Notes: generated by a model not told the origin, from the sequence alone. Shown: positions 42,185-51,129, numbered from the stretch's first letter. The stretch: DNA of 55,233 nucleotides from Clostridiales bacterium (GCA_030446305.1 JASUSA010000015.1:1-55233); one strand, 5' to 3'. Numbers and translations are program-made.

Positions 42185-43606
42185 ATGAACAGCAGTAACA
42201 AAAAAATATATATTGTGGAAAGCCGCGATACCCGTTTGGCGATAAAATACAATCCTTTAGAAGATGCGATTGAAGGTATTGTTGCATCACGAGATGAACA
42301 TTTAACATACCTCAACAAGGTTTTTGCAGCAAAAGTCGTTAACATTGTCGATTCCCTGGATGGTGCTTTTCTCGATATTGGCGCAAAAGAAAACGCCTTT
42401 ATGACGAAACGTGAATTGTGTAAAGCACTTGATATTCCCTATGCAAAAGCAAAGCAATTGCCTTTAAAACAATTGGTTAAGCGCAATCAGCTTGTGCTTG
42501 CGCAGGTGAGCCGTGAACCGTATCAGTCAAAAGGCGCTTCGCTGAAAGCTGAAATCAGCATTGTCGGCAAGTACTTTGTCTTACTGCCGCAGTCAAAGGG
42601 CATTAAATACTCAAGAAAAATCAATCCGCTTTCACTCGATCAGACACTGCAAGAACGATTGACAGAAAACGGCGCAGGCATTGGTTTTATCGTCAGAAGT
42701 CAAGTGACCGAAACTACGGATGCCGAAGCTGTATACGATGATTTGCTGCGATTGATTGCCGTATGGGAGCGCTTGCTGAACCAGTTTAAGCTGACACCCA
42801 ATATGCGCTGCCTCTATGAGCCGGATACATTTGAAGATGAGATCTATCGCAGATTGTATGAAATGCGTACGACACGTCTCTTTGTACAGCACGATTCTGA
42901 GCGAGAGGCACTCATCGCCATGGGTGTCCAAAATCATGATATTGAAAAACTTAAAGCTGACAGGACTAAAACGCTGGGGCTTCTGGATAAATTAGAAAGC
43001 CTGCTGTCCGGCAATTCATTTAAAACACCTTCTGGGGCACGTCTGACCATTGATGAGTTAGAAGCCTTTACAATCATCGATATTGATTCCGGTACCTTTA
43101 CAGGTGACCAGTCAAAGGATGATTTCGCCTATGCACTCAATCTGGAAGCAGCAGAAACCATTAAGCAGTTATTGCTGCTTAGGCAAATATCCGGGGTGAT
43201 TATCATTGATTTTATTCACATGCCAACGCAGGTACAAATGAATTTTATTGAAAAATGCCGTGAACGTTACTTTACACGAGATGATGATTTCAGCATCCAT
43301 GGGTTTACTGCCATGGGGTTGCTGGAATTAACGCGAAAACGAGAGAAGCCATCGCTTCGGGCATCCATGAGTTTTGACTATAGACGCGGTGATCTTTATC
43401 ACTTGGCATTGGTTTCGCTTGAGAATCAACTAAGGCGCCTGTCAGAACACACGAATACAAAACGTGCTTTGGTCGTCTGTGAGGAGCCGCTGTATATCTA
43501 TTTGAGACAGCGCCCAATTGATGGCACCTCTTTTGGTATCACCTTAAAATATGAAAAGCGCAATCGGGCAGAAGCTAGCTATGCTATTCAAACGCTGCCC
43601 GATTAA
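42185..43606 (+). CDS. rng: RNase E/G family endoribonuclease, no zinc-link
   Basis: A 473-aa ribonuclease. An S1 RNA-binding domain covers about 35-130 (LNKVFAAKVVNIVDSLDGAFLDIGAKENAFM), the 5' sensor follows, and the catalytic DNase I-like part carries the metal-binding aspartates in TIIDIDSGTFTGDQ and VIIIDFIHM. The CPxC zinc-link expected after LTRKREKPSL, which joins subunits in the E. coli enzymes, is missing: the text goes on RASMSFDYRRGDLYHLALV without cysteine. The helical C-terminus with LVVCEEPLYIYLRQR is otherwise normal. Weak ribosome site; start by homology. Confidence 0.9.
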   Translation: MNSSNKKIYIVESRDTRLAIKYNPLEDAIEGIVASRDEHLTYLNKVFAAKVVNIVDSLDGAFLDIGAKENAFMTKRELCKALDIPYAKAKQLPLKQLVKRNQLVLAQVSREPYQSKGASLKAEISIVGKYFVLLPQSKGIKYSRKINPLSLDQTLQERLTENGAGIGFIVRSQVTETTDAEAVYDDLLRLIAVWERLLNQFKLTPNMRCLYEPDTFEDEIYRRLYEMRTTRLFVQHDSEREALIAMGVQNHDIEKLKADRTKTLGLLDKLESLLSGNSFKTPSGARLTIDELEAFTIIDIDSGTFTGDQSKDDFAYALNLEAAETIKQLLLLRQISGVIIIDFIHMPTQVQMNFIEKCRERYFTRDDDFSIHGFTAMGLLELTRKREKPSLRASMSFDYRRGDLYHLALVSLENQLRRLSEHTNTKRALVVCEEPLYIYLRQRPIDGTSFGITLKYEKRNRAEASYAIQTLPD

Positions 43607-43666
43607 GGGTGTTTTTAACAGACGATAACAGCAGGGCATCCTATGGATCAAAATATTTGAATTTCA

Positions 43667-43695
43667 TTGACATGTGCTTGCTGATATGATATTAT
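43667..43695 (+). promoter_or_regulatory. Promoter of the L21-prp-L27 operon
   Basis: TTGACA (43667-43672) and TATTAT (43690-43695) with a 17-bp spacer, near consensus for the housekeeping sigma factor. Strong expression fits ribosomal protein genes. Confidence 0.8.
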
Positions 43696-43701
43696 TTATC
43701 G

Positions 43702-43778
43702 TGTTGCCGCACGAGGTGGGTTTTTAAAACACGTTGGTGTACCTTGATCTCGGCGAGTATGGATAGAGGAGGTGCGAA
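43702..43778 (+). promoter_or_regulatory. Probable ribosomal protein L21 leader RNA
   Basis: The 77-nt leader between promoter and rplU contains GCCGCACGAGGTG and a later CTCGGCGAG that can pair with it, plus GGTGTACC. Its position, and these elements, resemble the L21 leader motif known upstream of rplU in Bacillota. A covariance search is needed to confirm. Confidence 0.5.
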
Positions 43779-44087
43779 ATGTACGCAATTATTAAAACTG
43801 GTGGTAAACAATACAAAGTTGCACAAGGTGATGAAATTTTCGTAGAAAAATTAAATGTCACTGAAGGTGAAACTGTAGAGTTTGATGAAGTTTTGGCTGT
43901 TTCTACAGAAGAGGGATTACAAGTTGGCTCAGAAGTCGCTGGCGCTAAAGTAACGGCTTCTGTTGTTAAGAACGGCAAAGGCCCAAAAGTCATCATTTTC
44001 AAATACAAGTCTAAAAAAGACTATAGGAAAAAACAAGGCCACAGACAACCGTACACAAAAGTTAAAATCGAAACGATTTCAATGTAG
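43779..44087 (+). CDS. rplU: Ribosomal protein L21
   Basis: A 102-aa 50S subunit protein. Begins [14 protein letters not shown] and ends with the RNA-binding [22 protein letters not shown] segment, as in all L21. GAGGAGGTG precedes the ATG. First gene of rplU-prp-rpmA. Confidence 0.97.
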   Translation: MYAIIKTGGKQYKVAQGDEIFVEKLNVTEGETVEFDEVLAVSTEEGLQVGSEVAGAKVTASVVKNGKGPKVIIFKYKSKKDYRKKQGHRQPYTKVKIETISM

Positions 44088-44093
44088 TGACAT

Positions 44094-44444
44094 ATGGTTA
44101 AAGTTGTCGTCAAAAAAAATGCAGCGCAGTATTTGTCACTGAAAATTACAGGTCATGCTTATTCCGGAAAGCCGGGAAATGATATCGTCTGTGCAGCTGT
44201 TTCCACATTGGGACAGACATTGGCAAATGCACTTGAAGCAATTGCAGAAATACCGGAAAAAGAGCTTTCGCTCTCCGTTCAGTCAGGCTTATTGTCTTTG
44301 AGCGTTCCGGAGACAGCTGATCGACATACTGTGGACATATTATTTAGAAATTTTGTAATTGGCATAGATGGCATCGCAGGAAGTTATCCTAAAAATGTCA
44401 AACTGATCATTGAGGAGGTGCAGGGACATGATAAGAACTTTTAA
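44094..44444 (+). CDS. prp: Ribosomal processing cysteine protease Prp
   Basis: A 116-aa protease that removes the N-terminal extension of L27. The catalytic H and C are in [20 protein letters not shown]. Prp is found where L27 has the extension, and here the two genes overlap by 17 bp. ATG 44094 is 6 bp after the rplU stop; its ribosome site is weak, so coupling to rplU is likely. Confidence 0.93.
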   Translation: MVKVVVKKNAAQYLSLKITGHAYSGKPGNDIVCAAVSTLGQTLANALEAIAEIPEKELSLSVQSGLLSLSVPETADRHTVDILFRNFVIGIDGIAGSYPKNVKLIIEEVQGHDKNF

Positions 44445-44709
44445 CTTACAGTTATTTGCGAGTAAAAAAGGTGTTGGTTCTTCTAAGAACGGTCGCGACT
44501 CACAGTCGAAACGCCTTGGTGTTAAAAGAGCAGACGGACAGGCAGTCAGTGCCGGAAGTATTCTCGTAAGACAGAGAGGAACAAAAATCCACCCTGGCAA
44601 CAACGTTGGCAAAGGCGGCGATGATACATTGTTTGCAAAAGTAGACGGCGTTGTAAAATTCGAGCGTAAAGGCAAAGATAAAAAACAAGTAAGCGTTTAT
44701 GAAGCTTAA
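44428..44709 (+). CDS. rpmA: Ribosomal protein L27 with cleavable N-terminus
   Basis: A 93-aa precursor. [11 protein letters not shown] is the extension cut by Prp after FA, exposing the mature [20 protein letters not shown] end that reaches the peptidyl transferase centre. ATG 44428 follows GAGGAGGTG located inside the end of prp. A terminator follows the gene. Confidence 0.97.
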   Translation: MIRTFNLQLFASKKGVGSSKNGRDSQSKRLGVKRADGQAVSAGSILVRQRGTKIHPGNNVGKGGDDTLFAKVDGVVKFERKGKDKKQVSVYEA

Positions 44710-44713
44710 TCCT

Positions 44714-44745
44714 AAATGTCCATCATCTTTGATGGACATTTTTAT
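44714..44745 (+). terminator. Intrinsic terminator after rpmA
   Basis: A 12-bp stem AAATGTCCATCA-TCTT-TGATGGACATTT with a T-rich tail, 5 bp after the stop. Confidence 0.9.
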
Positions 44746-44836
44746 TAAATTTAGGAATATTTGACCGTGATGGATTTTAGCGGTTTTTACTGCAAAAGTC
44801 ACATGTGAGAATTGAGAAATTTTGAGAGCATTGGCA

Positions 44837-44858
44837 TGCACTATCAATGCGATAGCGC
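44837..44858 (+). other. Hairpin in the obg leader
   Basis: GCACTATC-AATGC-GATAGCGC pairs over eight positions with one mismatch, 37 bp before obg. No promoter with two good boxes is seen in this gap. Confidence 0.35.
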
Positions 44859-44869
44859 ATATCCTAATA

Positions 44870-44884
44870 TACGAATATTTCGTA
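44870..44884. promoter_or_regulatory. 15-bp palindrome next to the obg ribosome site
   Basis: TACGAA-TAT-TTCGTA, identical to 7587-7601, ends against the AGAGGTG of obg. Bound protein or hairpin formation here would block translation initiation or transcription. Confidence 0.45.
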
Positions 44885-44894
44885 GAGGTGAATG

Positions 44895-46172
44895 ATGTTT
44901 GTAGATATTGCAAAAATCTACATTAAGGCTGGTAACGGTGGAAATGGCCGTGTCAGCTTCAGAAGAGAAAAATATGTACCTGATGGTGGACCGGATGGCG
45001 GAGATGGCGGCAGAGGCGGCAGTATCATCGCGATGGCAGACGATGGCATTCGAACCCTGATGGATTACCGTTATAAGACAAAATATAACGGGGAAGCTGG
45101 CGGAGACGGCGGCAAAAAAAATATGACCGGAAAGGCAGCCGAGGATTTAGTGATAAAAGTGCCTGTTGGCACCCTTATTAGAGATGCGGAAACCGGTAAA
45201 GTTCTGGCAGATTTAAAGACAAAAAATGAAAAAGTAATACTCGCAAAAGGCGGCAGAGGCGGTAGAGGCAATACACACTTTAAAACGCCAACACGTCAGG
45301 CACCAACTTTTGCAGAAAAGGGAACCGCAGGGGTTGAACGCAATATCGTCATGGAACTCAAATTGCTGGCGGATGTTGGACTGCTGGGTTACCCAAATGT
45401 CGGCAAGTCAACATTTCTTGCCGCGACGACAAAGGCACAGCCTAAAATCGCCAACTATCATTTTACAACACTGCAGCCAAATTTGGGTGTCGTTGAAGCA
45501 ATAAAAGGCAAGAGTTTTGTCATTGCAGACATCCCAGGGCTGATCGAAGGCGCCAAAGACGGCGTTGGATTGGGACTTGACTTTTTAAGACACGTTGAAC
45601 GTACGAGGCTGCTGGTACATGTCGTCGATATTTCAGGTATTGAGGGACGTGATCCCATAGAAGATTTTAAAACGATTAATGCAGAAGTCTTTGGTTACAG
45701 TGAACGCCTGTCTGAACGAAAACAAATTGTGGCAGCCAATAAAATTGATTTGCTTTATGATCGAGATGTTTTAACCGCCTTTACAGCGGCGCTTGAAGCT
45801 GACGGTTACGAAGTCTATCCTATTTCTGCGGCTACTGGTGAAGGCATTGAAGCGCTGCTCGGCAGAATGACAACACTTCTCGATGAAATTCCACACGAGG
45901 CACTCGTTGATGAATCCGACTATCTCGTTGAAGACTTAGATTTTACAGATAAGTCTGAAATCAATTACTTTGTGGATGAAGGCGTCTATTGCGTTGAAGG
46001 CGAATACATTGAACGGTTAATGTATTCTACAAATATGGATGACATAGAATCGCTTAGAAGATTTCAAAATGTCTTAAAGAATAAAGGTGTTTTTGATCAC
46101 CTTCGCGAAATGGGTATTGAGGATGGCGATACGGTAAGAATCCTGTCCTTTGAATTTGAATTTTATGATTAG
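44895..46172 (+). CDS. obg: GTPase Obg/CgtA
   Basis: A 425-aa GTPase for late 50S subunit assembly. The glycine-rich Obg fold (1-158: AGNGGNGRVSFRREKYVPDG, GGKGGRGN-type repeats), the G domain (about 159-330: GYPNVGKSTF, DIPGLIEGAKDGVGLG, NKIDL) and a C-terminal OCT domain (about 345-425) are complete. ATG 44895 has better spacing from AGAGGTG than ATG 44892. yhbY follows after 14 bp. Confidence 0.97.
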   Translation: MFVDIAKIYIKAGNGGNGRVSFRREKYVPDGGPDGGDGGRGGSIIAMADDGIRTLMDYRYKTKYNGEAGGDGGKKNMTGKAAEDLVIKVPVGTLIRDAETGKVLADLKTKNEKVILAKGGRGGRGNTHFKTPTRQAPTFAEKGTAGVERNIVMELKLLADVGLLGYPNVGKSTFLAATTKAQPKIANYHFTTLQPNLGVVEAIKGKSFVIADIPGLIEGAKDGVGLGLDFLRHVERTRLLVHVVDISGIEGRDPIEDFKTINAEVFGYSERLSERKQIVAANKIDLLYDRDVLTAFTAALEADGYEVYPISAATGEGIEALLGRMTTLLDEIPHEALVDESDYLVEDLDFTDKSEINYFVDEGVYCVEGEYIERLMYSTNMDDIESLRRFQNVLKNKGVFDHLREMGIEDGDTVRILSFEFEFYD

Positions 46173-46186
46173 GTATAGGAGCGTAT

Positions 46187-46681
46187 ATGCTAACGGGAAA
46201 ACAGCGTAGTTTTTTAAAATCACTTGCGAATACACTAAAACCGATGACTCAAATAGGCAAGGAAGGCGTGACCGATGCTTTCTTAACAGAAGTGGATCAT
46301 CTGCTGGAACATCATGAACTCATTAAAATTAATGTTCTGAATAACAGCATGTGTACAGCAAAAGAAGCAGCCAATGAAATCGCAGAAAAAGTGGATGCAG
46401 AATTCGTTCAGGCGATTGGCAATCGTTTTACCATTTACAGACAGTCTCGAACCAACCCGACACTTGAAATACCAGGTGCCGATAATTCACGTGTTCATAA
46501 CAATAAACTGAAACAGCTGCAGGCAGAGCGTGAAAAGCAGAATAAAATGCAAAAACAGTCGACTGGCAAGCGCATTCATAAATCCGTCAAGCCTAAAACA
46601 CCAAAGGCGATAATAACGCCAAAAGCGGTAAAGACAGTAAAAACGGTAAAGACGGTAAAAACAGCTAAGACGTCAAAATAA
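46187..46681 (+). CDS. yhbY: YhbY-type RNA-binding protein with basic tail
   Basis: A 164-aa protein. Residues 1-92 are the CRM/YhbY domain (LTGKQRSFLKSLANTLKPM, IGKEGVTDAFLTEV, GNRFTIYR) that binds pre-50S ribosomal RNA. The usual protein ends near residue 97; here some 65 lysine-rich residues follow, ending in tandem T-V-K tripeptides. AGGAGCG precedes the ATG. Between obg and nadD as in most Clostridia. Confidence 0.92.
   Translation: MLTGKQRSFLKSLANTLKPMTQIGKEGVTDAFLTEVDHLLEHHELIKINVLNNSMCTAKEAANEIAEKVDAEFVQAIGNRFTIYRQSRTNPTLEIPGADNSRVHNNKLKQLQAEREKQNKMQKQSTGKRIHKSVKPKTPKAIITPKAVKTVKTVKTVKTAKTSK
46634..46678 (+). repeat. Five 9-bp tandem repeats at the end of yhbY
   Basis: In-frame units encode TVK, TVK, TVK, TAK and TSK just before the stop. 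Third-base changes differ between copies. Confidence 0.8.
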
Positions 46682-46692
46682 GGAGTGCTTTT

Positions 46693-47325
46693 ATGAATAA
46701 GGCAGCCCGCGGAAAGCGCATTGGAATCATGGGCGGTTCCTTTAACCCCATCCACTATGGACATCTGATGCTGGCTGAACAAATCAGGACGCAATACGCA
46801 CTGGATAAAATTATTTTTATTCCCGTGGGCATTGCGGCACATAAGGCAAATAACCTGAGAGAAACGCGTACAGAGCGTTATCATATGACCGCTTTGGCCA
46901 TTGAATCAAATCCTTTCTTTGAAGTCAGCAACTATGAGTTGAAAAGAGAGGAAATTTCCTATTCAGTCGAAACGATAAGGCATTTGCGTCAATCACTCGA
47001 TGCCTCAGATTCGCTCTATTTTATAACGGGTGCTGATGCCATCATCCTCTTGGATTCTTGGTATCACAGCGAAGAGCTATGTCAATACGTGACATTTGTT
47101 GCCGCAACGCGTCCCGGTGTGGATATCGAAGAATTTGAATCAAAAATCGAAGCGCTTCATCTAAAGCTGAATGCCAAAATTGAAATGTGTTTTATTCCGG
47201 CACTCGCCATTAGCTCTACAGATATAAGAACGAGAGTATCAGAAGGCAAGAGCATTAAATACCTCTTGCCGGAATCGGTTGAGGCATATATTTACGAAAA
47301 GGGTCTGTATCGGTGTGACGTTTGA
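46693..47325 (+). CDS. nadD: Nicotinate-nucleotide adenylyltransferase
   Basis: A 210-aa enzyme that adenylates nicotinate mononucleotide to deamido-NAD. The nucleotidyltransferase motifs are GGSFNPIHYGHLMLAE (HxGH) and the C-terminal ISSTDIRTRVSEG. AAGGAGTG precedes the ATG, 11 bp after yhbY. It works downstream of the nicotinate phosphoribosyltransferase at 17898. Confidence 0.96.
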   Translation: MNKAARGKRIGIMGGSFNPIHYGHLMLAEQIRTQYALDKIIFIPVGIAAHKANNLRETRTERYHMTALAIESNPFFEVSNYELKREEISYSVETIRHLRQSLDASDSLYFITGADAIILLDSWYHSEELCQYVTFVAATRPGVDIEEFESKIEALHLKLNAKIEMCFIPALAISSTDIRTRVSEGKSIKYLLPESVEAYIYEKGLYRCDV

Positions 47326-47331
47326 ACGGAC

Positions 47332-47385
47332 CGATGATAAAACCGGTTCTTTCATCGTCAGGTCGATGGTTGCATCGGTTTTTTT
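47332..47385 (+). terminator. Two-hairpin terminator or attenuator between nadD and yqeK
   Basis: Hairpin A is CGATGA (47332) with TCATCG (47352). Hairpin B is CGATG (47364) with CATCG (47373) followed by seven Ts. The arms are near-identical, so ACCGATG at 47330 can also pair with CATCGGT at 47373-47379 and prevent hairpin B. Confidence 0.5.
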
Positions 47386-47411
47386 GCATGAAAATGACGC
47401 AGGAGATCAGC

Positions 47412-47978
47412 ATGACAATAAACATAACCAATGAAGCAATGATAACCTATTTAAAAACCAGTTTAAGCAAGAAAAGGTTTCAGCACAGTATGCGCGTCGC
47501 AAAGCTTTCAAAAGATCTGGCAAAGCGATATGGCGTCAACCCTGACAAAGCCTATTTTGCCGGACTCGTACACGATATTGCAAAAGAACTCGACGATGAA
47601 ACATGCCTTTTGTATATCGAAAAAGCCAATATACGAAAAGATCCAAGCATTGAGGCCAGCCCTAATTTGGCACATGGCGAAATTGCAGCCTATTTGCTTT
47701 CGTCCCAGTTTGGCGTTACAGATGATGCCATATTAAATGCCGTTAGATGGCACACGTATGGTCGTGCCAATATGACGACACTTGATAAAATAGTCTACTT
47801 AGCAGATATTGCTGAACCCAAGCGTCAATTTGATCATATCGATGAACTCAGGAAAATGATCAAAGAGGATTTAGACGCTGCCATTCACTATTATTTCGAT
47901 TTATGTGTTGCCTATTTATCCGCAAAGCATCAAATTGTACATCAAAATACCTATGAAATGCTGCATACACTTCGCTGA
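47412..47978 (+). CDS. yqeK: HD-domain Ap4A hydrolase YqeK
   Basis: A 188-aa HD-family phosphohydrolase; YqeK enzymes split diadenosine tetraphosphate symmetrically to ADP. Metal residues: H in KRFQHSMRVA, HD in AGLVHDIAKEL, H in LAHGEIAAYLL and D in YLADIAEPKR. ATG 47412 follows AGGAGA; an upstream in-frame start at 47322 has no site. No lytR-type gene separates it from rsfS, unlike in many Clostridia. Confidence 0.92.
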   Translation: MTINITNEAMITYLKTSLSKKRFQHSMRVAKLSKDLAKRYGVNPDKAYFAGLVHDIAKELDDETCLLYIEKANIRKDPSIEASPNLAHGEIAAYLLSSQFGVTDDAILNAVRWHTYGRANMTTLDKIVYLADIAEPKRQFDHIDELRKMIKEDLDAAIHYYFDLCVAYLSAKHQIVHQNTYEMLHTLR

Positions 47979-48004
47979 CACATTGAATTCGTTAACTGTC
48001 TATA

Positions 48005-48036
48005 ATGATTCCATAAATGAAGAATCATGCATTTTT
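48005..48036 (+). terminator. Weak terminator after yqeK
   Basis: ATGATTC and GAATCAT form a 7-bp stem with a 10-nt loop, followed by GCATTTTT. Confidence 0.35.
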
Positions 48037-48037
48037 C

Positions 48038-48066
48038 TTGATTATTTATGATATATTCTCTATTAT
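48038..48066 (+). promoter_or_regulatory. Promoter of rsfS
   Basis: TTGATT (48038-48043) and TATTAT (48061-48066) with a 17-bp spacer, 37 bp before the rsfS start. Confidence 0.6.
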
Positions 48067-48102
48067 AGATAATAAGGCAATCAAAAAAGGAGCAAATAAG
48101 AA

Positions 48103-48441
48103 TTGAATTTTGACATCGTAAAAAAGATTTATAATCTGCTGGATGATAAGAAGGCAATGGATATCGTTGTTTTAAAGGTTAACCGCATCACCACTGTGGC
48201 TGATTATTTTATTATTGCCACCGGGACTTCGTCAACGCATATTAATGCACTTTGCGATCACGTTGAAAAGACATTATTTGACGCTCATATTTCGCCTAAG
48301 CATAAAGAGGGCAGAGCAAAAGGCGAATGGGTGCTCATGGATTATCAGGACTTTGTCGTGCATATTTTCAATGCAGAGATGCGTGCGTATTATAATCTTG
48401 AAAGAATATGGAGTGATGCAGAGTTCATAACAATTGTTTAG
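48103..48441 (+). CDS. rsfS: Ribosomal silencing factor RsfS
   Basis: A 112-aa protein that binds L14 and blocks joining of the ribosomal subunits in starved cells. It shows DIVVLKVNRITTVADYFII, TGTSSTHINALCDHVE, GEWVLMDYQDFVVHIF and RIWSDAE, all family hallmarks. The start is TTG at 48103 behind AAAGGAGC. Confidence 0.94.
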   Translation: MNFDIVKKIYNLLDDKKAMDIVVLKVNRITTVADYFIIATGTSSTHINALCDHVEKTLFDAHISPKHKEGRAKGEWVLMDYQDFVVHIFNAEMRAYYNLERIWSDAEFITIV

Positions 48442-48450
48442 GGGGAAATT

Positions 48451-49092
48451 ATGCAAAAAGCAATCCATCCGATTTTGGAAAAGCTTATTCCAGTTGCCAG
48501 AGGTGTTGCCGAGACATTCGGATCAAATTGTGAAGTCGTGATCCACGATTTTTCCAATCTTGAATACTCAATTGTCGCCATTTTTAATGGACATGTGACT
48601 GGTCGAACAGTAGAAACGAAAATGACGGAAACTGTCATGAAGCAAATTGACAAAAAAATTGATGGCGAGGACGTGTATAATTATACTGGCAAGAGTACAC
48701 TTGGCAGGGAATTAAAATCGACGACCTCATTTATCAAAGATATGGATGATCAAATCATTGGCTGTATGTGTATCAACTTTGACATTACGGATATGATTAG
48801 TGCCAAAAACATCCTTTCGGAGCTTTGCAAAGTTAATGAAGAAGAAGTTAACGTGATCGGCGAAATCAATAAAGTCAATGATGTCCTTTACGATATCGTC
48901 GAAAATACAATTCATAAATTTGGTCGACCGGTCATATACTTGACAAAAGATGAGAAAGTTAGCATTGTCAAGGACTTGGAAGATAAAGGCGTCTTTTTGA
49001 TCAAAGGCGCTATTGATTACGTTGCCAATTCCCTCCAAGTATCCCGTTATACGATATACAATTATCTTGACGGCATACGAGAGGGCAAATAA
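48451..49092 (+). CDS. YheO/DauR-type PAS-HTH transcriptional regulator
   Basis: A 213-aa regulator. The N-terminal YheO PAS-like domain (residues 5-120: [42 protein letters not shown]) would bind a small ligand; the C-terminal helix-turn-helix is at about 165-210 ([34 protein letters not shown]). The relative DauR of E. coli controls D-arginine use. GGGGGAAA precedes the ATG. Ten bp after rsfS and 10 bp before ridA, so it is co-transcribed with ridA and may tie amino-acid status to it (inference). Confidence 0.88.
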   Translation: MQKAIHPILEKLIPVARGVAETFGSNCEVVIHDFSNLEYSIVAIFNGHVTGRTVETKMTETVMKQIDKKIDGEDVYNYTGKSTLGRELKSTTSFIKDMDDQIIGCMCINFDITDMISAKNILSELCKVNEEEVNVIGEINKVNDVLYDIVENTIHKFGRPVIYLTKDEKVSIVKDLEDKGVFLIKGAIDYVANSLQVSRYTIYNYLDGIREGK

Positions 49093-49102
49093 GGAGGAGA
49101 AC

Positions 49103-49489
49103 ATGTTAAAAACAATTCACACATCTAACGCACCAGCAGCTGTCGGCCCTTATTCTCAAGGTGTTTCTGCCGGAAATTTTGTCTTTGTTTCTGGCCAAGT
49201 ACCGATTAATCCAGCAACTGGAGAACTCGTTAAAGGCGATATCAAAGCTGCAACGACACAATCTTTAGAAAACTGCAAGGCAATTTTAGCTGAGTCTGGA
49301 TTGACGATGAATAATGTTGTCAAAGTAACGGTGCTTTTAAACGATATCAGTGACTTTGCTGCAATGAATGAAGTCTACGGTACTTATTTTGCTGAGCACA
49401 AGCCTGCAAGAGCTGCTTTTGAAGTTGCTAAGCTGCCTTTAAATGCAGATGTGGAAATTGAAATGATCGCTTATGGTGAAAATGCGTAA
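49103..49489 (+). CDS. ridA: RidA enamine/imine deaminase
   Basis: A 128-aa protein that hydrolyses reactive 2-aminoacrylate and related imines made by PLP-dependent dehydratases. It matches RidA throughout: [44 protein letters not shown] and the active-site arginine in [24 protein letters not shown] 49103 follows AAGGAGGAG; in-frame starts upstream lie inside the regulator gene. Confidence 0.96.
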   Translation: MLKTIHTSNAPAAVGPYSQGVSAGNFVFVSGQVPINPATGELVKGDIKAATTQSLENCKAILAESGLTMNNVVKVTVLLNDISDFAAMNEVYGTYFAEHKPARAAFEVAKLPLNADVEIEMIAYGENA

Positions 49490-49550
49490 CTGTAAAAACA
49501 AATAAGTTAAAATTTCCTAAGTTAAAATTTTATACAAAACCAATAAAAAC

Positions 49551-49593
49551 AACCCCCGGCATTTATCCATATGGATTGAGTGCCGGGGGTTTT
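49551..49593. terminator. Bidirectional terminator between ridA and dacA
   Basis: An 11-bp stem AACCCCCGGCA/TGCCGGGGGTT encloses a palindromic ATCCATATGGAT. A-rich on the left, T-rich on the right, between convergent genes. Confidence 0.92.
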
Positions 49594-49653
49594 GACGATA
49601 CATTATCATATTATTTGAAAATCATACTAACCAAGAAGATTGTGTATGCGGCA

Positions 49654-50997
49654 TTAATATTTGCGCCTTTGCGGACGACGTTGGCGCCGAAGTGAAATCA
49701 ATCTGATCCAAGTGACAATTGTGCGCCAGATGATTAACGCCAATAACAGCTTAATGCCGGTACTTATATAAAACATTTTATCCTTGTAAAAGGGGATATG
49801 ATCATAGTGATTAATATCAGCTGACATTAGATCTTCACCGGAATAATCATCATCAGCGATGAGATTGGCTTCACAGAGCACTTTATCGCCGAGATAGTAT
49901 TTTATCTCACCAAGGACCTCGCCCTTAGTGATAGGCAATACTGGATGATCTGTAGTCGTCACTTCCTTCACGAGCGAATCGGCGCTTACATCATAACTGA
50001 GATCTACACTCAATGCGTGGTCGGGATGCAGGTTTATAACGGTTTGACGCGTATCATTGAGCGCCAATGACGTCACGACCTCATTTTCCTCGTATAGCAT
50101 ATAGCTGGAAACGCTGTAAAGGCCATAATCCAGTAAATTACGTGTGTCTATATACATATTGACGCCTTCGCTTTTTAAGATGGCCGAAATATAACGCCTG
50201 CCGTCCTTTTCAATCGCACCGACAAAGCAATGTCTTGCAATCGTCGTATAGCCGCTTTTTATACCCGTCATAAGATCGTAGCCCTTTGTAACGGTTTCGC
50301 CCCGTACATCAATCTTATCAGATGATCCGGGAACGCCTGGAATAAATTTATTGGAGTGATTGAGCACGCGCTCTTCTGTCTTAACTTGATTTGCTGGGAT
50401 TGTATAGCGCGGCGTCATCACAATTTCGCGAAAGTAGGGGATTTCCATAGCCGCTTTTGCGATCATGGCCAAATCGTAGGCTGTTGAAACATGATTCTCA
50501 TTCGGCAGTCCATGCGGGTTTTCAAAATTTGAATTCAATGCGCCGAGAGCAGCAGCTCGTTCATTCATAACCTTTGCAAACGCTTCAATTGAACCGGAAT
50601 GAAATTTTGCAAGTGCTTCGGCAGCATCATTAGCGCTGACCATGAGCATTGCATGCAGCAGCTCATCAACTGTCAGGACTTCGCCGGTTTCCAGTGCAAT
50701 ACCGGAACCGTCGACGTATGGCACTTTCTCGTCAATGGTCACTTCGGCACTGAGATCACAATCTTCCAAGATAATTAATGCAGTCAGAATTTTCGTCGTA
50801 CTCGCCGGAAACATGGGAATGTTTGCATTTTTTTCAAAGATAACCTGTCCGGTATCTTCATTAATGAGAATGGCCGCTTCGGCAACCAAATTAGATTTAT
50901 CAAGTGCAAAAGGGGTTTCATCAGCAAAAATTGGCAATGCAGTCAGATTAGCCATTATTAAAATTAGTATTGAAATTCGCTTCATTTTATTGATCAT
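49654..50997 (-). CDS. dacA: D-alanyl-D-alanine carboxypeptidase DacA (S11)
   Basis: A 447-aa low-molecular-weight penicillin-binding protein that trims the terminal D-Ala of peptidoglycan stems. Signal peptide residues 1-26, catalytic PASTTKILTAL (SxxK), VSANDAAEAL (SxN) and GIKSGYTTIA (KSG), then the beta-rich PBP5 C-domain and a C-terminal membrane anchor (about 415-435) with basic end. ATG 50995-50997 follows GAGGAGG. Convergent with ridA, divergent from the ComEA-like gene. Confidence 0.94.
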   Translation of the reverse strand: MINKMKRISILILIMANLTALPIFADETPFALDKSNLVAEAAILINEDTGQVIFEKNANIPMFPASTTKILTALIILEDCDLSAEVTIDEKVPYVDGSGIALETGEVLTVDELLHAMLMVSANDAAEALAKFHSGSIEAFAKVMNERAAALGALNSNFENPHGLPNENHVSTAYDLAMIAKAAMEIPYFREIVMTPRYTIPANQVKTEERVLNHSNKFIPGVPGSSDKIDVRGETVTKGYDLMTGIKSGYTTIARHCFVGAIEKDGRRYISAILKSEGVNMYIDTRNLLDYGLYSVSSYMLYEENEVVTSLALNDTRQTVINLHPDHALSVDLSYDVSADSLVKEVTTTDHPVLPITKGEVLGEIKYYLGDKVLCEANLIADDDYSGEDLMSADINHYDHIPFYKDKMFYISTGIKLLLALIIWRTIVTWIRLISLRRQRRPQRRKY

Positions 50998-51129
50998 GCA
51001 TTCCTCCTCTTTGAACATTATAACGGAAGGGGCAAAAAAAATAAATGCTGAATATTTGACTGAAGATCTTTATCAGTAATTGATTACGGCAAACACAAAT
51101 GGTAATATATACCATATCGGAGGTGTACG

